Numbered from the stretch's first letter, positions 1 through 12,265 are shown. The stretch: DNA of 64,000 bases from Caenorhabditis remanei (GCF_010183535.1 NC_071332.1:12028001-12092000); one strand, 5' to 3'. Numbers and translations are program-made. The notes: generated from the letters alone by a model not told the origin.

Positions 1-1030
1 CCTTTTCGGCTAACAGAGTTTCCGTTCAGTTTTAACGCGAAATTTATAAGGGAAAGGAGAGAACATGTCCTCCTCGGCTAGCCAACCTCTTCTCATTAAT
101 TCTTTTTTATCGAGGTAGGTAGTTTCAGAAATTATAAATTTAGAGTAGAAACTGTTAGGCTAAAAACAGGAAATTGTCTAGAAACTAGAAAAACATGTGG
201 CACATACCAACTAGGTACGAGAAGTAAACGTTGTTTGGTAGCCATCTTCAGAACTATTTATCTCATTTTTGTTGTCTAGACCTGTCTGTATTTTAGTAAA
301 AATGAGTACCTCACAAACAGACGAAATACTTCTTGATGTAACATTTGCACTAACGACCCTACGTATAATATAATTTCCATTTGCTCCTGTGTATTATTCT
401 AATAAGAAATCACTGAAACACGGGAAGATCTCACATTAAGTGACGTATTCTTGTCTAGTCAATTTGAACAGTGATCTCATAGTGTCTGTCGTTTAGACCT
501 CTTCTGATATTTTATGCTAGACTGATTGAGAATTTTTCACACTTTTTTTCCTATTCGGAATAGAGGGATTTCTCGGTTTTGGGAAGAAACTCGTTCGAAA
601 TTTCGCATGCAAGAGACCTTTTAGCCAGTGCCCCTATAATCTGATGACGTTATATATTCAATATTTTTTGAACCTGAGTTAGCAAGTAGTCTCAATCTGG
701 TTTATAATACATAGTAATTATTCATCAGCATGTTTTTTAGAAAGTTTCCGTGTGTTCCAAGAACTGAAAGAAGTCAAAACAAGACCCTCAAACCCATCGC
801 CTAATCACCTGCTGCAAAAAATAACATGGAATTCAGCATAATCTACTGATCATAAATTATGTCTCCCTTATGTCAAGATGTCTTTTTTTCACTTTTGGCA
901 AAGTGACATGAGCACTTTCCTCCTCCCCTTTTTTGGTAATCTTGTTATTATGCATAGAAAAGTGTGCTCTTTCTCACACACACTTCATAAATAGCTCCGT
1001 TGAACGAGAGGATTCTCTATTTTTCTTGAA
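1..1030. other. No gene recognised
   Basis: I see no convincing exon chain, RNA gene or repeat in this AT-rich stretch. The last 70 bases contain a possible TATA-like CATAAATAG just upstream of the small gene that starts at 1031. Confidence 0.5.
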
Positions 1031-1385
1031 ATGGAAGATTCTGTTACACTGAAATCTATTCAAACTGACTCAACTAGCACAACAAACTTGTCTGAAGATT
1101 TTTCTCGGTAAATTTCAAAAGAAAACAAAAATAATTTTTTAAATTTTAAGTCTGGAGACAAATTTTCACAATTCAGACCATCCTACGGAGACCCACTGAC
1201 TCCTCCGCCAACAATCCGCAAGTCATGGTACGTCAAAATGCAGAATCGGTGAGTTGGACATCTGGACATCTAGACACACATACATCACTTATCATTTCAG
1301 ACTCGCCACTCTAGCTGTCTTTATTTTTGTCTTCTGCATCGTCATTTCAATCATCTTGATCCTGGCTAGCTGGCATAAAATCTGA
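1031..1385 (+). CDS. Small single-pass membrane protein, unknown
   Basis: I do not recognise the family. Three exons (1031-1107, 1177-1248, 1301-1385) join with canonical GT-AG introns in consistent phase to give 77 residues. Residues 1-25 are Ser/Thr-rich (MEDSVTLKSIQ...), followed by a Pro-rich stretch (GDPLTPPPTIR). One strong hydrophobic segment at about residues 51-73 (LATLAVFIFVFCIVI...) is followed by a four-residue tail, WHKI. With no signal peptide at the start this suggests a C-terminal-anchored or type II/III membrane protein. Every exon is too short to be a long open frame, so support is splice phase plus the membrane segment only. Function unknown. Confidence 0.6.
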
Positions 1386-1755
1386 ATCTCACCTTCTTTC
1401 TTTTTTGTATTTTCGTTGAATTCTGATGTGAAGTTTTCCAAAAATTTCATGTAATTTATTTTTGTAGAGGTATCAAAATACCGTACACCCTTTGAATAGT
1501 ATTCAATGAATACATCAAAACGAAATGTTGCGTTCCCATCTCAAAATGTTTAACCGTAACTCGAAAACATTACTCATCAGCAGAAGACACGGAATACACA
1601 CGGATACAAGTTGAGATCAAAATTAAACAAGACTGAAAAAGTGGTTAATCCGTTACCGACTGACACAAAATCCGATCGGGCCACATGTGACAAAAGATCG
1701 ACTCGTTTACTTTTCAAGTTTTCTCTTTTTTTTTTGTCATTTCCGCCTAGAAACT

Positions 1756-3203
1756 ATGCGTCAAATTGCGGCGGTGTGTTGTTTTTTATTGGTTTTTCTG
1801 GCTGAAAATGGTGTCAGTGGAGCAGTTAATGATACATTGGAAATGGAATTAGGTGAGTTCTTTCTAATGAATGACTAGGTATCAGTGTATCCAGAGTTCC
1901 TTGAAATCAGAATCTTGACTTTCAGAATCCAACATCACTGTCGTCAAGTTGGAGCATGGTCTGAAATTCCAAGCACATTCGGAGTTCGGACTTCCGGAGA
2001 ACATGACAGATTTGTTCAACTCAACAGCTGCTGATTCAGAAGGTGTTCGAATTGAAATTCGTCAAACTATCATTTTGCGTAATAGAAATAAGACAGGTTA
2101 AAATTGAGATAATTATGTATATTTTCAAGCTAATTTTTATCAGTAGCTCTACAAAAAATAAAATGAAATCTACTTTTTACTTCAACCGAGCTAAAATTTT
2201 AACTCATGACATTTCCAGGCGCGAACAACTCCACTCTCCCAGAACTTCTAGAGCATCCTCGTTCTCGCCGAAGTAATAAAGATGGTGAGGTATTCTTTTT
2301 TATTGAATTTTCAATCAAAACTCCATCTAATAAATAATTCAGATAGCAGCAATTCAGAAGAAAGCGACCACCAAAAAAGTCACAAAAAAGGGTATGACCA
2401 TAAAAAGGACCACAAAAAGAAAGACGACGACAACGACAAGGAAGAAGGTGACAACGAAAAAAGTAAAGATAACAACCAAAAAGCCGAAGACAACCACAAA
2501 AAAGCCGAAGACAACAACGAAAAAAGTAAAGATAGCAACCAAAAAGCCGAATACAACAACAAAAAAAGCACAGAAAAAGACGACAAAAAAGAAGAAGACA
2601 ACAAAAAAACAGACGACAAAGAAGATGACAGCAAAATTGACGACACAGTTCACAACTCCACTACCACATCCAGTAACTCAACACAAAGTGCCGGACCAGG
2701 TAATTATAGTGATAGATTAAGAAACGGGTACATTTAGCACGGTTTTTTTTAAAATTTGAGATAATAATAGACCACCAGAATTGCTAAGACATACTGAATT
2801 AGATTTCAAGTATAGCATTTTTGTAGACCTCTTGGAGAGTCTAGATATCCAATTTCATCACGTTCACAGATAATAAGGTAATAGGAAACCAGACCGACCA
2901 GTCAGCTGTTGGTTGAAACAAAGAACATCTGGTAGCGATGATGTGGCGGATAATTATTTTATTGATAACGCTGTAGTGGTAATGTCAATAAAATCGAGTT
3001 AGCTATACAAAAGTTTACTCTCGGAAAACATCTCAACCCATCACAAACAAAACCTTTCTATCACATAAAACGCTTCAAACATTTCAGCGCTTCCCCCCAG
3101 AGTTCCCCCAGCAACCGACAACCGAACAGAAATTCCCGTGGACAGTTCCAACTCGACACGTCCCACGACAGCCGACAACTCGACGAGTGTTCGTAATGTA
3201 TGA
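1756..3203 (+). CDS. Secreted Asn-glycosylated protein with Lys/Asp repeats
   Basis: Unrecognised family. Five exons (1756-1852, 1926-2096, 2219-2284, 2343-2699, 3088-3203) give 268 residues. The start has a clear signal peptide (MRQIAAVCCFLLVFLAENGVSG). Exons 1-3 hold many N-glycosylation sequons (NDT, NIT, NMT, NST, NKT). Exon 4 is very hydrophilic with degenerate 9-10 residue repeats such as NNQKAED, NHKKAED and NEKSKDS. Exons 4 and 5 again carry sequons (HNST, SNST, DNRT, DNST), which is why I prefer this frame. Exon 4 is also open in the +1 frame, where it encodes Lys/Thr repeats (see findings). Likely extracellular or cuticle/surface mucin-like; role unknown. Confidence 0.6.
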
Positions 3204-3820
3204 GGATTATGAGTTGGAAAAGAAAACACCGAAAAAAGAAAAAGATTTTGATTTTGATTTTGACCGGCGTTCTCCTTGAACTGAAATAAATGTTTTCAAT
3301 TTGAATTTTCATAACTCTAGATTTGCATACACGTAGATCATAAACCATCGGAAGACTTTCAAGTTCCAGGCCTACGAATATTGAGTAAAAAGATCCGATA
3401 CTTTTTCTCTAAAAAAGGAAAAAAGCATCTTCGAAGAGCGATAAGTTCCGCTTCTGTATCGTGTTTCCTCCAGAAAAGAAACGCCATTTTCTGTTCGTCT
3501 CAACGATTAAAATCTTCAGAAGATCCGAATCTCCGCACCTGTTTATTTCTCACTCTTTGTCCAATTGAGAGAGACGAAATTCTCAATCTTGGTCAATTAT
3601 TCATCTAGCTTGGAACTTTCTGTTCCTTCGAATAGTGAACTGAATGTATAGTTTTGAAAGCTGGAAGTTGTATCTATTATTTCTTTGAAACGTTCTCTTC
3701 CTATTCTACAATTCCTAGTACATATATCCTCGAGTTCGTTAAATTCTCTATGATGTTTCCTCTCAAAATGTTTATTGTATTCTCATTATTCTCATACATT
3801 TTTCAGCTGTTTTTCTGGAA
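3204..3820. other. Intergenic; poly(A) and trans-splice signals
   Basis: AATAAA near 3281-3290 fits the 3' end of the upstream gene. TTTTTCAG ending near 3807 lies about 14 bases before the next ATG and looks like a trans-splice acceptor. I see no gene. Confidence 0.4.
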
Positions 3821-5728
3821 ATGCTTCCAAAAACCAATAAAAATTGGAAGCAGGTCAAATCGCAACTTCGACTTCCATGGGGAATACTGTTTCTAGTTTT
3901 ATCAGTGATAAGTGTCCTGATATGGTTTTTCAGTGGAGATGAACAACCAAACCGACTTTTTTACGACGAGATGAAATTGATGGAGACTGGAGAAGAAAAT
4001 GCGTTCATTCACTCTGCCTACTATTATGAAAGCTCGAAATCGTAAGTGCACCTGTAGTAATTTTTCTCCTAATCATAGCTTTCAGATTGGGCAAAAACGC
4101 CATAGCTATAGTGTCCACCATGCACAAAGGAGCAGTCACTGATCTCAATGAGTTTGTTTTGAAAGTTGTGGGAACAAACTCAACGACACGATTAGTCACA
4201 GATGCAAGATTGAGCACGTGAGTTTTAAAATAGTCTTAGTGTCTCGACATTGTGTTATTTTCAGTGAACATGATCCTGACGAGAGCTGTGAATACACAAC
4301 TGTCCTGATCCAGGCAAATACTTTGAATTCAATGACAAAGTTGGAAATCGAGACCAGAGATGGATTGGTCCCGGTGAGTTTGTTCTCTTCATACTCATTA
4401 CATTATTAGTATCTTTTTTTCAGCTTCCATTTTCTGAGCCGAAACTTGATTCTCCGAGACCTGTTGTTTTCTGCATTGCCCCTCTCTTTGCTGCTGAACA
4501 GTGGCAATCCTTCCTAATGCAACTCCACGTCACCAAAAAGTTCGGAGCTCATCTCCACGTCTACATGATGACAATGCTCGAACACTATTATCAAATGGTT
4601 CGAGAACTGGGAGAACTTGGTGTCATCTCAACTCAGCCGTGGCTTAGCGTGAAGTTCTCACAAGTTGGAAAACCTTTTTTGGAGCCAAATCGCAATTCGG
4701 AGCTGAGAAATCCAGCAGCCGCTTTCACGGATTGCCTGCTTCAGTACAAGGAGGCAGCACAGTTTATTGGATTTATGGAAATCGAAGACTTATTATTCCC
4801 AGTTAATGCTGATTCTTATTATGAGGAGTTCGAGAGAGAATATGAAGGAAGTTATCAGATCAGTGCTCTTTATTATCAGATAATAGAACAACAGTCTGTT
4901 AAATGTGAGTTGAAATGTATGAATCTCTGATAATATAATGCTCTTCAGACAGCTCCCCTGAGCAACAAAGTCTTGGAGCCCTGCTTGGAAGTGCTCAAGG
5001 AGGAGACGCTATGAAGAATGGCCGGTCTATTGTCCGTCCAGAACGCTACAATTCAACGTGGACACACTATTCAACACAAGCTGAAAGTCAACCAGTATAT
5101 CTGACGGAACAACAAGAAGATCCACATTATTTGAACAGGAAGAAGATTTCAGCAAATGCATTTTTAAGATTCAAAAATCTGGAATATGTAGGTTTTTACA
5201 GAAAAGAAAAAATTAGTTTTTTGGTTTAGAGTCCTGGGGAGACTGTCAATTCGACAGTAATCCCGATGAACCCATTGAGTCATGATCAACCACTTTTGAA
5301 CGAGGAACAAATGAAAGAGATTGAAGATGGAATCAAAGAGTAAGTGAATTTCATGTTTTTCGTTGTTAGCTTCCAAGGTTACACTTTGTTTTCAGAACTC
5401 TACTTCTACCAACTCTTCAAGATTATATAAAACGTCTTCCAACTGAAGATTTTTATTCAACAAAACTGAAGGAATGTCTGGATAATCAAAGACACGGAAA
5501 GGGACATTGTGTGAATACAAAGTCGTGCAATGTAAGTTTCTAGAATATGAATGAGACCAGATTTTTAGATTAGGTAATCCAATAATTATTTTTCAGCTTC
5601 CAAACAATGACAAGATCCCATGCCGGCATTCTGATGGGCTCTATCACTCGGTCCGAGTAATGAAACCATATACATATCATTATGTTACTGAATATTATTT
5701 CACTAGAAATTTAGGTTGTTATGAATGA
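3821..5728 (+). CDS. GT92 (DUF23) glycosyltransferase, divergent paralogue
   Basis: Family 92 glycosyltransferases are type II Golgi enzymes; the C. elegans member GALT-1 adds galactose to N-glycan core fucose. Eight exons (3821-4041, 4086-4217, 4265-4373, 4424-4904, 4949-5187, 5230-5339, 5396-5531, 5597-5728) give 519 residues. A short cytoplasmic tail precedes one membrane segment (about 20-38), then FIHSAYYYESSKS, the FCIAPLFAAEQW block, LEPNRNSELRNPAAAFTDC and YYEEFEREYEGSYQISALYY, ending with the Cys-rich IPCRHSDG tail. It shares this architecture with the genes at 38 and 48 kb but is more diverged. Where those have the acidic block LDMDD, this gene reads MEIEDLL, so the usual D-x-D is E-x-E. 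Activity is therefore uncertain. Confidence 0.88.
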
Positions 5729-5801
5729 AAAATTGTATACTGTTTATTTATTTTCATTTATTCGCTCACTGATTGTGAGAGATTATACCCTCCACGAATC
5801 C

Positions 5802-6251
5802 TCAAACGATGACACTAGAGCTGGGGCTTTTGTTTCCTTTGTCAATCTCAAATCCAGTGTTGATCGAAATCTGAAATTATTTCAATTCTCAAAATATATG
5901 AACTTTTGTTGATGTCTAATAGAGCTTACATCAGAGCGATGGCGTCGAATTTCTGGCTTCTTTTCTTCCAATTTTTCAATTTTTGAAGTCGGTTTTGTTT
6001 TCACAGTAGGATCATCGGTTACCGTTTTGGGAGGAACAGAAGTATCTTCGTTTCGAGCAGTTCCGGATGTTTTAGGTGTCGCAGTATTCGGAACACTTTT
6101 CTTTGCTTTCAACTTCTTTTTACTTTTTGATTTGCATGTGATAATAATAGGAAAAATTGTAAGTAAAGCAATGAATATCTGCAATGGAAACTCACTATTT
6201 GAGCCGATTTTTGAGTGAAATCACCTTGAAAAGCAGCACAATTTGATACAT
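5802..6251 (-). CDS. Small Lys/Thr/Pro-rich secreted or anchored protein
   Basis: Unrecognised. Three exons on the minus strand (6251-6225, 6178-5930, 5870-5802) join in phase to 114 residues starting MYQIVLLFK. The hydrophobic N-terminus (roughly residues 3-24, ending IIITCKSK) could be a signal peptide or anchor. It is followed by a basic run (KSKKKLKAKK) and a low-complexity Thr/Pro/Lys region. The first intron is only 46 bp. It lies tail to tail between two GT92 genes. No domain gives a function; a mispredicted or decaying gene is possible. Confidence 0.5.
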
Positions 6252-6513
6252 AATTCTGAAGTTTTCCGTTGAAATTGGTTTCGAGTTAAAATTAGAATAG
6301 TTTTTTTTTAATAAAATGTCTATTTTCAAAAGTTGTGTTCGTTCTGGTTCACGTACAGAAAAGGTCAATCTTTATGAAACAAATCAGGATTCGGAGATAT
6401 ACGGCTATAATTGGTTTTATGGTGCTTTCTCCTTTTTCGCCACGTTATCATACAATGAATTTCATTGATTTTGTATTCAGTTACTTGAATTAATAGAAAG
6501 TTAGAATAAACAT

Positions 6514-8117
6514 TCATTTCGACAACTCGTAAACATGTTCAACCATATTAGCCACTTTATGAACCAAAAGCTTTTCCAGTTCTGGTTCCAAACCAGTATC
6601 GGTGAAATTATCCCCGTAAACCCAACCATTTCCTATACTGTTTCTGACGGTTGTTACCCGGTAGTGTCTGAAAATTAGAAAATTAGCAAATTAGCGAATT
6701 GAATAGCAACAACAAGTGTACCTAAACATTGCTACATCTCTCGGAATATTTTTCACAAAAACTCCAGGATACTGTAAGTGAGTATGATGATATGTCTGAA
6801 CTGCAACTTTTTCCGGCCGGTAAATACTTTTAGAAGATTCCCAAATTCTTGTCATTGCTGTTTTTAAGAACTTCAATGCCTCCAAATTGTCAATCGTTTC
6901 CAGTAAATTAGTGTATTTTTCTGGAGAATTTTGAGTCTTTTGAATTCGTCTAGCCTGAAAATTCAATTCTCCGACATTGTGGTGTTGTGATTTCAGCAGT
7001 TGTATTAAAGTGAGATCAGGATGAAACATGACGAAACGCTCGTCAATATCAGCATTGATGACCCACTTTGAATGAGAACGACTTCTATGGAAACAATCCT
7101 GAAATTCGTTCTCTTGATACAATCAGATAGAGATAATCATAAACTGACGTGAAGTTGAATCAAGTGGAACATCCAATCAAGCTGTGTGTACTCTGTTTGA
7201 ATTACTGTTGTTTCTGCTAGTCCCTGACGCTCGTATTCATCTAAAGCCAGTCGGGAGTATCCATCCATATCGAAAATAGTGAAATAAAACATGGATACTT
7301 CCTGAAAATGTCAGCTTATGTGTCTTCTTAGCATCCGGATGTCCACACTCACATAAATTTTCATATGTTCCACAAACTCAATAAGTGTCAACCATCGTTT
7401 CTCGGGCCCATAAAACGGACCTACACACATTCCTATCTCGTGGATAGGTTCTAATAATATGAAAATTAGTAGGATTAGTCGGAAATGGCTGAATTACAAG
7501 ATTTCACTTACCTTCAAACGCTCTGAACATCAGCGGAACTGCTGGTTTTGCATAGAATCCATCCTCCTCGAATGAAATTGACACGAATTTCGCCCCAGCT
7601 CTTCTCACACAGTACACAGTGTTTAATGGGAAGAAAGAGGACTGCCACGAGGAGTTTGGTATTTCTCTCTGATTGCAATCAAAGTAACGGCAGAACGCAG
7701 TTTTACTGTAACAAAGCCGCTTGAGAGAACAACAATTAAAAAAACAACGATTACCCAGTTTTATACTGGACTGTAGTTGTTACTGCAATGAAGTCTGCAT
7801 ATAAATAACCATTAAGAAGGCGGAGCTCAGATTGAAACATGTTGTCCTAAAGAGAGATTGTAGAGGATGAACACCGTGTGTCAACTCACCCTTCTGCTCC
7901 AATTCTGCCTCATCCATTCAGCGTGAATATCGCCATTTGGGATGGAATCTGTGTTTATGAGATTCCAATATTCTACCGGACAAGTGGAGTTGAAACTTGA
8001 AGATCTGGAAGATACGTGGTGTTTCAAAGAAATTCAAACTTATCAGCTTCCGTACAGATCTATCACTTACTGTTTGGAAATACCAAAAATAGCCAATGAG
8101 ATGACTATTAGAAACAT
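6514..8117 (-). CDS. GT92 (DUF23) glycosyltransferase family protein
   Basis: Eight exons on the minus strand (8117-8071, 8004-7890, 7846-7755, 7705-7512, 7450-7353, 7301-7149, 7098-6722, 6667-6514) give 409 residues, in phase throughout. An N-terminal hydrophobic segment (MFLIVISLAIFG) serves as signal or anchor. Family hallmarks follow in order: EIGMCVGPFYGPEKRWLTLI, then FVEHMKI, then FYFTIFDMDGYSRLALDEYE, then HDCFHRSRSHSKWVINADID with the acidic D-I-D-E-R motif expected for metal/sugar-nucleotide binding, then IYRPEKVAVQTYHHTH. This belongs to a different GT92 subgroup from the three plus-strand paralogues here (only short motifs shared). Probably a Golgi glycosyltransferase; substrate unknown. 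Confidence 0.85.
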
Positions 8118-8546
8118 TACGAAGGAACAGGAACTAGCAAGAAATTGAAAACGAACGGATCAAAATGAGGAGACATTTGCCGTCTCATTTTTTGTTTATT
8201 TGGAGGCAAAGTTATCTGATCTTCCATATTTTTGTCTAGTTCGAATAAGTCTCCGATGGTTTTTTGGAAATGGCTAGAATATGTCAAACTTCTTATAAAT
8301 CACTCGTTTTTCTTTGTTTTTGATACAAAAATATATTCACGCGACCCTTATTCCACGTCAATCTTTACTTTCATTGCGTGGCAAACGTGGAATAATAAAA
8401 TGTGAACAAATGTATCCAAAAATTACTGGCAGTTTGAATAAACACCTGCTCCGAAACGATGATTCAATATATCATCCTTGGTTATCTCCTTTACGAGGTC
8501 AGTAAGTTCTCAATGAAATCCTATTTTCACAGTTCAAATTTTCCAG
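8118..8546. other. Intergenic / possible eroded exons
   Basis: An open stretch at about 8338-8504 ends at a GTCAGT-like donor. Its phase does not match the Pro-rich exon downstream and it resembles nothing I know, so I do not call it a gene. Confidence 0.3.
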
Positions 8547-8720
8547 ATTCTTCGTCTCGCCCAACGTCCCGATGTCTCTGCTGTCAAGTTCGCTCCTCCA
8601 GCACCTGAACAATCCACTCCATCGGCTCCAGTCGCATCACAGGCTCTTCCACCACCACCAGCTCCAATCATGTCTCCTGAGCCAATGAAATCTGAGGAAA
8701 GTACCGCGAAATCCGGATGA
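8547..8720 (+). pseudogene. Orphan Pro/Ala-rich terminal exon
   Basis: A good acceptor (TTTTCCAG) precedes 57 open codons beginning ILRLAQRPDVSAVKF, then Pro/Ala-rich low complexity with PPPPAP, ending in TGA. An AATAAA poly(A) signal follows near 8787. No matching upstream exon in a compatible phase is visible, so it looks like the last exon of a gene whose remainder is lost or far upstream. Parent gene not recognised. Confidence 0.35.
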
Positions 8721-9782
8721 AACTTGTTATTCGAATGAATTTTCACAAGCACATGTAGTTGAAATGGGAGACAGTTATTCTAGAGTAATAAAATATTTTG
8801 GTGTTTCAAATTGTTCAGTTTTTGAGGCAACATGTGCTCTGAAATGTCACCTCCTGTGATAAATGTAATTCTAGAAAATCGTTAAAAAAGAAACATTTAT
8901 CTCTTTGACAACCTCCTTTGAAACATGTGTCATTTTGTTTTATGAGATGTTTCTCCGTGTTTTACAAGAGGACAAATGACGTTTCACTGGAAACTAAAAG
9001 AGAGAAAAATAACACAATTAACAAAGGAAAATGACTTGTAGTATGGATAAGAGAAGAAGAAGTTTTCAAGAAAAAGTGGGTCTTCAGTAGAAGAAAAGAA
9101 TGAGTTAGTCTAACCCGAATAGACTAGTTAAGAAAGGTTGAATGTGTCTAGAGAGAAAACGTTCAAGAGTTGATGTATGGATGTTCGAGAATGGCTCAAA
9201 AAAGTTTAGATTTTTTATCAACTTTTGGGCCATCCGGCATTTCTTACGTTATATTTATTTCTTCAAATTTTCTGGGTTCGAGACTCATAAATATAGTGAA
9301 ACGTCGTTTTCCTTGTGCTTTCGACTCCAATTTTTTCTCGACATAATTACGACAAGGGTATATGTATTTCCACGAATCCGGGCCGTCTCTGTGTTTCCTT
9401 TTTTAGGATCTCACGCGTTATGTATCCTTGCTTGTAGTTCAAATGTGATCTTTCGAATTCCTCGGTGTTAAAACTTCCTAACCTTCCTAAGCTCTTCTCC
9501 CTTCCCACCCTGTCTTTTCCCTCAAAATGTACCAACACATGTCTCTCGGACACTCATAAACTCGTAAAACATCCGGTTGTAGCAAGAAAAGAGGGCAAGA
9601 AATTGATACGAGTCAACTCCTGGAGGTCTCTCTTTTCTATGTCATTTGCTCCACGAAACAAATGACAACGGATACAAATTTATGTGTATGGTTATGTACT
9701 CTTTGTTTTGTTTCAATTGTGTTCGATGTGAAGGTGGGAAGAGTGATAATCTGGTGAGCTCTGTGACTACATGCGACTACTG
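8721..9782. other. Intergenic
   Basis: Nothing supportable beyond the AATAAA near 8787. Open frames here are AT-rich, lack splice context and resemble no protein. Confidence 0.4.
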
Positions 9783-9783
9783 A

Positions 9784-10014
9784 CTAGGGAAGGATCCCGA
9801 AAAATCTGTATTCTGTTTTATTTTTGGTTTCGTTAATTTTTGGAGTCTTGAAATTGCTCATTTTAGCACGGAGAACCCACAAAAACGCAAATAACTTTTT
9901 TCACGAAATCGTTCAGCAAAAACAGAATACAGATTTGAAATCAGCGCAAAATTTAGGTTCTAGTGATATATGTCTCGACCTGTAACTCCATCTTGACTCG
10001 GGATTCTTCCCTAG
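9784..10014. mobile_element. Short MITE-like element with terminal inverted repeats
   Basis: The ends are inverted copies: CTAGGGAAGGATCCCGA at the left and TCGGGATTCTTCCCTAG at the right (one mismatch). A second inverted pair lies just inside: AAATCTGTATTCTGTTTT on the left and its complement AAAACAGAATACAGATTT near 9918-9936. A TGA trinucleotide flanks both sides, possibly a 3 bp target duplication. No coding capacity. Confidence 0.65.
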
Positions 10015-10017
10015 TGA

Positions 10018-11769
10018 GTTGAACTGATAGTGTCTCTAGGCTTATTGAGAAACACTCTGAAATAACCAGAAAGTAAAGGATATCTAGACTTTAAGCTTTA
10101 GGAAATATCAAAGTTTCTGGTGTATATTCGGAAGAGAACTGATATAGAAAGGAGTCTTGTTGTTGTTTTTTTGGGTGCTTTCCATAGGATCTCCTGCACT
10201 CTAACACATGTTTCGCATAAATATACTGGTCTCACTGACTTTTAAACTTCTTTTTATTACTCAACCAGGAACTACTTCTTGTCTAGTGATGAGAGTGGAG
10301 ATCTCAGCATTTCCGACGTTTTGAGAAGATGAAGAAGCTATTCCAAATGCTTATTCATTTTTTCCTTCTTTTTTGAGATTGTTACCTTTATTTCAATTCC
10401 CCAATTTCTTTTTCAAAACTCTGAAGACTCCACTTTTCTTTTATTCTTCTCACCTCATTCCATTCCCACCCCATCGTTTCATTTCTTCTATCCAATTCTT
10501 GAAACTAAACTCTCATAAAACTTTACAGCCACCTCACCGCGAGTCACCTTTTGTCACTTTTCTCCTGAATCTTCTATTCAATTCCACGTCACCATTAATC
10601 TTTCATCTGTCTCTTCGTTTCAAAAATTATATATCTGTGTCTGTTTCGATTCGTTTTCTCCCCAACTACTAATTTACGACTTTGCGCAAAAAGCAGTTCA
10701 TCTCTTTTCCAATCCCGTCCGTCTTTTTCTATTTTCGCTCACATAATTATGAAAACTAAGACAAAAAATTATTCCACTAGAATATATGAGTATAGTTTCC
10801 GGTTTTGTTGGGAACTTCTTGTCGACTTTCCAAGACCTACCGTGGCTTAGTTGCGCTGATTATTATATAACTGTAGCAGAAAAATTCTTGATAACTTATT
10901 GTTCTCAAGATCGTCTTCTAGTTTTGTATCAACGTAATGCGTTTCCGGGTTTTCAAACCTTTCTGCACCAAAAACCATCTCAACAAAATTTACAATTACC
11001 ACAAAAAAAAACTCTTTATGTATTCATCGCATTTACTACATGCATGCCTGCATATAAATGTAAAAAGTCACCATTCAGTGGGAGGAAAAAGGGAAAAGAG
11101 ACCAATTAAAAACGGTTGTTGTCTTTCACGAAGAACATTTGAAGGGGGGAGGAGAATAGAGAATTCACTTCATTCTTTTATTTCAGTTACTGACTATAAG
11201 TTTATCCATTCTGCTCAAAAAAGGTTTCTACTGATTGTCAAGATTCCCTGACATCTCCATTCTATCCAACTGAATACCTAATTTCCATGTTTCACCCTTC
11301 ATAATTTCCAAAGGTTTCCCGACATGCTCCACGACGTATAAGTATTTGTAAACAAGGCGTTTTGACTATTCTTATAAGTACTCATATTGCAATTTTCCGC
11401 AGAAACCTCAACCACAAAACCAGATATCAACTTCACACGTTTTCTGTTTGTCTCATTTCGTTTCCCATGTTTGTCTATGTCTCTTATTCTTGTACACTCT
11501 CTCCTATACTTTTCACACATATTCTTTTTTTCAATCTTCTCAAATTGCTGTTGTGTTCCGCAACACTGTTGCTACCCGTTCATATCACTCATACTTTTTC
11601 TTCGTACCTTTTTTACGCTTTTGCTTGCACTAAGTAACCTTCCTATTTTTCAACTTATTTTGTATATTTTTGGTAACACCTGTCAGCTCACACAAATCCA
11701 ACAGTCAAAACAAAAAATAGAGAAAAAGAAACCATTTATTTCTTGATAGACATTGAAGTTTGGCTGTAC
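10018..11769. other. Intergenic, pyrimidine-rich
   Basis: Around 10,350-10,700 and 11,360-11,650 the plus strand is very T/C-rich, producing long but unconvincing open frames. No splice-consistent gene, RNA gene or repeat family recognised. Confidence 0.4.
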
Positions 11770-12202
11770 TTATGGATTGTACTCGATCGGCAAGTTCTTA
11801 CGACGGACCATTCCATCTCCTTGGAACCATTCACGACGGAACTGCTTCGCAGCACCATCTGGAGTGTTGGTCCATTCGACGGTGATACGGTCGTTGTTGG
11901 TGTCCTGAAAGAGCAAAATAAGCAACTGACAACTTGTTGGCAAGTAAACAAACCTCCTGTCCGAAGGCGAAAGCATCACAGGACACAGCCAAAAGGACAG
12001 CTTCCTTTGGGTCGAGAACTCCACATGGTGGATCGACTCCAAGTCTCTTCATGTTGGTTGTCTTGATTCCATACCCAATACGACGAGCCGAAGAGTTGAT
12101 CACCTTGATGTGGTAGGTGTGCTTGTCATCATAAGGGGCATTGAAGACAATCTTGGTTCCTGGCTGGGTCTGGATGTCTCCTGGTGGGACGGATTGGGCC
12201 AT
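11770..12202 (-). CDS. msp: Major sperm protein (MSP)
   Basis: MSP is the 127-residue cytoskeletal protein whose filament assembly drives crawling of nematode sperm; extracellular MSP also signals oocyte maturation. Two exons (12202-11954 and 11904-11770) give exactly 127 residues, [20 protein letters not shown] to the ending PIEYNP. One 49 bp intron follows GQE at codon 83. All three MSP copies in the window have this intron at the same place. Intact, with no frameshift. The promoter module is annotated separately. Confidence 0.97.
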
Positions 12203-12265
12203 TGTGGTGGTTGGTTGGAAGGAGTTGTTGAGAACTCAATTGAATTTTCAGACGGATCCATTTTT

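Noticed and set aside
2354..2653. Long minus-strand frames of Phe/Val or Ser/Leu over the Lys-repeat exon
   Set aside because: They are the antisense shadow of an A-rich repeat, with no start context, splice sites or family resemblance.
10373..11746. Several 90-120 codon plus-strand frames
   Set aside because: T/C-rich low complexity, no splice or signal support; overlapping frames are equally open.
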